The position numbers and the translations under genes are program-made. The notes beneath the pieces were generated by a model. That model was not told where the DNA came from. It saw only the letters and a program-made list of their open reading frames with translations, and did not search any database. This document shows, piece after piece, positions 60,361 through 64,000 of a stretch of DNA of 64,000 bases. Source of the DNA: Melastoma dodecandrum (Eukaryota > Streptophyta > Magnoliopsida > Myrtales > Melastomataceae); the NCBI GenBank assembly GCA_029817715.1, contig JARUPY010000310.1:248001-312000 (forward strand), read 5' to 3'. The number at the start of each line of letters is the position of its first letter. The first letter of the stretch is position 1.

Positions 60361-61034
60361 TGAATTTGATTGTACATCCTCTCTTTCCCTACAGGGCATC
60401 AAGTTGAGGAGAACATCATAGGTAAAATTTATCATTTCATAAAAACATGTGTTATATTCATGTGTCATGCATGGTCACTAAACGATTTTATTCAAAAAAT
60501 TTAAAACACATTCTTTAGTGGAACACTTGTGTGTTAGAGATAGAAAGGCAAGCCTATCCCTAAACACATACCCTTTTCGAGAGTTGAGTGAAAACACTTG
60601 TGAGAAACTCAGGACATGATAGCATCGGAGTGGGAAGGAAATCCCTTTGACAGAAAATGCTCCAGCTAGGATGACATCGAGCATTCTTTCTTATACCCAA
60701 ACACTTTACCATTGCCAGCCATTCCTAGCCAAAGTGGAGATTTTTCGAAACACAATTCCCCTTTCAAGTCAAAGAGTCACTTCACATCGAAGTAAAAGGA
60801 GTTATGTAGTCTAGATTTCCGGATAGGACTCAGGTGGAGATGCGTTACTTCCTCAAGTTTGAGTGTGAAGTACATCTCTATGGATCTCGCTAGTCGGCAC
60901 AATACTCTACCATCTTTTAATCATTCGAATGCATCCATGAACAATTCAAGAGAACCGAGTCTGTGGAATATTCAATGAAAAAAAAAAGAATTTGAAATGA
61001 GACAGGGGCAAGCAAAAAAAAGAAGAAGAAAAGA
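60361..61034 (+). other. internal non-coding region of the large element
   Basis: No ORF with recognisable content. Ends in an A/G-rich stretch. Nothing else seen. Confidence 0.45.
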
Positions 61035-61198
61035 GAGCCCTTCAATATCATTCAAAGAAAAAGCAAATTTTGACACAAGGGCCAAAAGACGGTCGCAAAA
61101 GCAAAGTGTCAAGAGAGAGCCCTTCAATATCATTCAAAGAAAAAGAAAATTTTGACACAAGGGCCAAAAGACAGTCGCAAAAGCAAAGTTTCAAGAGA
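61035..61198 (+). repeat. 82-bp tandem duplication
   Basis: Two copies, starting GAGCCCTTCAATATCATTC at 61035 and 61117, differing at only a few positions, so the duplication is recent relative to the element. Confidence 0.9.
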
Positions 61199-61847
61199 AA
61201 AGGGACAAAAGTTTTAGAACCCTGATCCCGATTTGCCAATCTGGGTAAACCGCTTTAAATTCAAAAGCCTCATTTCCCATGGGAAAAGATAGAGAAAATT
61301 ATTCTTCTACGACATTTCTCCACGAACTCACTCTTTCATATGCCACCATACCCATGAGTATTGTGTCGATGAGCAAGTCCACATTTGGAAAACACATGCT
61401 TAAAGGTGACGTCCTTGCATTTTGAGTCTTATTTGATGAGATTCTTTGACTTGCTTTCTTTCTTAAAGATCAAGCACTCTATAAATATGGTCTTACACCA
61501 AGCCTACATTACAACCAGAATCAAAGTCTCTTTCGACTAGCCCTTGAGCATTCATTTCAAAGGAATCGAACTTCCCCACTCTGATAGCACAGAAACATAT
61601 TTGAGTGAGCTTTGAGAGATGTAAGAAAGACCCTTTTTTATTCTCTATCGCAACAAGTGTTTCTGTTTTTCAAAAAAAAAAGTGAAAATTAAGTTTTTCT
61701 GCATGCATATAGAGCATCTTGCCTTTATATCATCCACAGTCAAAATTCGGCAAGTACACATGGGAGATGCAAACAATCACAATCGTACTTCATGATTTCA
61801 ACACTCAAGCCTTTATGCTAAGGTATGATACTCTTCACCACAGTTAA
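61199..61847 (+). other. internal non-coding region before the hairpin array
   Basis: No coding sequence or repeat partner recognised. Ends where units with AGTTAAGCGCTC begin. Confidence 0.45.
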
Positions 61848-63430
61848 GCGCTCTTGTGGTGTGATATCACTCAAAGTCAAGTTATCCATTTCTCAATTCT
61901 TTCGGTTAAGCGTCTACTAATAGATGTGACACCACTTCTAGTTTTCCTTTTTGGTTAAGCTTCTACTAACAGACGTGACACCACTTCTAGTTTTCCTTTT
62001 TGATTAAGCATTTACTAACAAATACGAGACCATTCGGTAAAGCGATTACTAACAAATGCGATACCTTCCAGTCGGTTAAACGTTTACTAACAAACGGTTG
62101 TACCACTTCCAGTTCGGCTAAGCGTTTACTAACAAACGCGACGCCATTCGACTAAGCGTTTACTAACAAACGCAATGTCATTTCAATTTGGTTAAGCATT
62201 TACTAACAAATGCGACACCATTCGGTATAGCGCTTACTAACAAGCGCGATACCTTCCAGTCGGTTAAACGTTTACTGACAAATGTTATACCACTTCCAGT
62301 CCGCTAAGCGTTTACTAACAAATGCGACGCCATTCGACTAAGCGTTTACTAACAAACGCTACGTCGCATTTTTTTTGGTTAAGCGCTTACCTAACAGGCG
62401 CGATACCTTCCAGTCGGTTAAAACGTTTACTAACAAACGTTATACCACTTCCAGTTGGCTAAGCGTTTACTAACAAACGCGACGCCATTCGACTAAGCGT
62501 TTACAAACAAACACTACGTCACATTCTTTTCGGTTAAGCGCTTACTAACACGCGATACCTTCTGGTCGGTTAAACATTTACTAACAAACGTTATACCACT
62601 TCCAATTTGGCTAAGCGTTTACTAACAAACGCGACGCCATTCGACTGAGCGTTTACTAACAAACGCGATGTCGCATTTTTTTTGGTTAAGCGCTTACCTA
62701 ACAGGCGCGATACCTTCCCGTCGGTTAAACGTTTACTAACAAACGTGTATACCACTTCCAGTCGGCTACGCGTTTACTAACAAACGCGACGCCATTTCGA
62801 TAAAGCGTTTACTAACAAACGCTACGTCACATTCTTTTCGGTTAAGCGCTTACTAACAAGCGCGATACCTTCCAGTCGGTTAAACGTTTACTAACAAACG
62901 TTATACCACTTCCAGTTCGGCTAAGCGTTTACTAACAAACGCAACGCCATTCGACTAAATGTTTACTAACAAACGCTACGTCACATTTTATTCGGTAAAG
63001 CCGCTTACTAACAAGCGGGATACCTTCCAGTTGGTTAAACGTGTGCTAACAAACGTTATACCACTTCCAATTCGGCTAAGTGTTTATTAACAAAACGCGA
63101 CGCCATTCGTGACCGAGCGTTTTTACTAACAAACGCAAAGTCACATTTTTTTCGGTTAAGCGTTCGTACAAACGCGACACCACCTTCTCTTCGGTTAAGC
63201 GTTCGTCTGTACAAACGCGACACCACCTTTTCTTCGGTTAAGCGTTCGTACAAACGCGAGACCACCTTCAATTCGGTTAAGCGTTCGTACAAACGCGACA
63301 CCACATTCAATTCGGTTAAGCGTTCGTACAAACGCGACACTATTTTCATATTTTCCTGTTTGAGCGACCGTACAAACGCTACTCCTCTTTTCACCAGCTC
63401 TTTTTTTGGGTTATCGCATATTTCTAACAA
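61848..63430 (+). repeat. array of about 38 short hairpin units
   Basis: Units of 33-42 bp, each built around a short inverted repeat with loop ACTAAC, for example GCGTTTACTAACAAACGC (62122-62139), GCGCTTACTAACAAGCGC (62230-62247), GCATTTACTAACAAATGC (62196-62213) and ACGTTTACTAACAAACGT (62884-62901). Four unit types cycle in fixed order with a higher-order period of about 154 bp from about 62223 to 63130. The last six units (63150-63380) have a different loop, GCGTTCGTACAAACGC, at about 40-bp spacing. An apparent minus-strand ORF with a repeated VSRLYERLTE comes only from the repeat. It lies just upstream of the PPT. Confidence 0.92.
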
Positions 63431-63578
63431 GGTGACGACACCATTTCTAAGGTCAAGTGATTAACTAACACATAACGCGATTGTCCGCTAAGCTATCCTT
63501 CACAAATAAAAAATTGGGGTTTTTAATAATTCTTTTGTTCGAAAAATATTACAAAGTATTCCTCATACAAGAGGGGCA

Positions 63579-63593
63579 AGTTGTCATAACCCA
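63579..63593 (+). other. polypurine tract of the large element
   Basis: CAAGAGGGGCAAGT directly before the second LTR start TGTCATAACCC. This confirms the plus-strand orientation of the element. Confidence 0.8.
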
Positions 63594-64000
63594 ATTTTTT
63601 TACAAAAAATCACCAAAAAAATTGAAAATCACAAAAAATACTAAAAATTTGAAAATCATCAAAAAATCAATAAGTAAATCATCAAATATCTTCTAAAATT
63701 CACTACAAATAATCTAAAAATCCCACAAAATTCAAAAAAACTACGGCTTTTTTATAAATAATTTTTCTCCCTATAATACACATTATAGAAGGGACGGGAG
63801 AAACAAGCAAGCAAGGGAAGGAGGGAGGGAAGGAAAAGAAAAACGAAAAGGCTTAGACGTTAAAGCCAAGCACGATTGCCAAGGTCTCTGGCCAAAATTG
63901 TTCCATCTAACGATGACCTTTGCTCCAACCACTGTCTGATAGGGCGCGATTCTCTGGGAGCACCTCACGGCAGCATCGAACAAACAAGTGTGGGGGTTTG
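63594..64000 (+). repeat. 3' LTR of the large element (partial, window end)
   Basis: TGTCATAACCCAATTTTTTT at its start, then the same order as 53938 onward, through CCTCACGGCA and ACAAACAAGTGTGGGGGTT at the window end. Small indels separate it from the 5' LTR. Confidence 0.88.

Larger units (their letters stand above)
53938..64000 (+). mobile_element. large non-autonomous gypsy-type element (LARD-like), 3' LTR cut by window end
   Basis: The LTR at 53938-55769 starts TGTCATAACC and ends CCTCGACA. The same sequence starts again at 63594, preceded by a PPT. The internal 7.8 kb has a PBS-like start but no RT, RNase H, integrase or protease motif on either strand. It carries a DUF7745-like gene, host gene fragments and tandem repeats. 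Length, long LTRs and absence of pol fit a large retrotransposon derivative mobilised by a relative. Confidence 0.82.

Noticed and set aside
63056..63430. Minus-strand ORF with a repeated VSRLYERLTE motif
   Set aside because: It is an translation of the hairpin repeat units (about 39-40 bp, near a multiple of three). No start context, no homologue recognised.
61848..63430. CRISPR-like array (short palindromic repeats at regular spacing)
   Set aside because: The spacers are not unique but are themselves repeated, unit lengths vary, and the context is a plant retroelement. It is a tandem satellite-like array.

Overview
This is a repeat-rich window of a flowering-plant nuclear genome, almost certainly a eudicot. 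The evidence is intron-containing subtilase genes, secreted-peptide genes, receptor-kinase and NPH3 gene fragments, and nested Ty1/copia and Ty3/gypsy LTR retrotransposons. It is not bacterial or organellar: spliceosomal GT-AG introns can be read exactly in several genes. The species is not resolved from sequence alone.

Layout. (1) 1-5050: a decayed Ty1/copia element on the minus strand, cut by the window edge. (2) 6458-8582: a short non-autonomous LTR element whose two LTRs carry a 27-bp minisatellite of different length. (3) 8975-24594: a complete but dead 15.6-kb Ty3/gypsy element of the Tat lineage on the minus strand, with two LTRs, PBS, PPT, gag, protease, RT, two RNase H domains and integrase. 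About 6.9 kb between pol and the 3' LTR is extra. It holds a plus-strand (antisense), intron-containing plant-mobile-domain (PMD) gene with a TATA box of its own, and a minus-strand fragment resembling the pre-SNF2 part of CLASSY/DRD1 chromatin remodellers. (4) 24933-27326: two tandem genes for PIP-type (SGPS...GH) secreted immune peptides. The Tat LTR ends 338 bp upstream of the first start codon. (5) 30509-33458 and 44731-47670: two intact, same-strand, ten-exon cucumisin-type (SBT4-like) subtilases of 719 residues each, products of a segmental duplication.

(6) The sequence beyond each subtilase belongs to a module present three times: 33.6-44.15 kb (interrupted), 47.9-49.88 kb and 49.88-52.13 kb. 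The third copy has no protease. The first copy is split by a 7.86-kb insertion (34972-42833, flanked by CACGT). That insertion contains LTR pieces in collinear order, a G-type lectin receptor-kinase pseudogene, and a WAK-like kinase pseudogene itself cut by a second copia element (37563-41090). (7) 53938-64000: a large non-autonomous gypsy-type element with an 1832-bp LTR and no pol. It carries a DUF7745-like ORF, a captured NPH3/BTB gene fragment, an exon-like orphan segment and a roughly 1.5-kb array of about 38 short hairpins, and it runs into its second LTR at the window end.

The genes that look functional are the two PIP-like peptides and the two subtilases. The rest is retroelement sequence with captured host gene pieces. 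The items most worth following up are the antisense PMD gene and CLASSY-like fragment inside one Tat element, the hairpin array with compensated stem changes, and the LTR-bounded insertion carrying receptor-kinase fragments.
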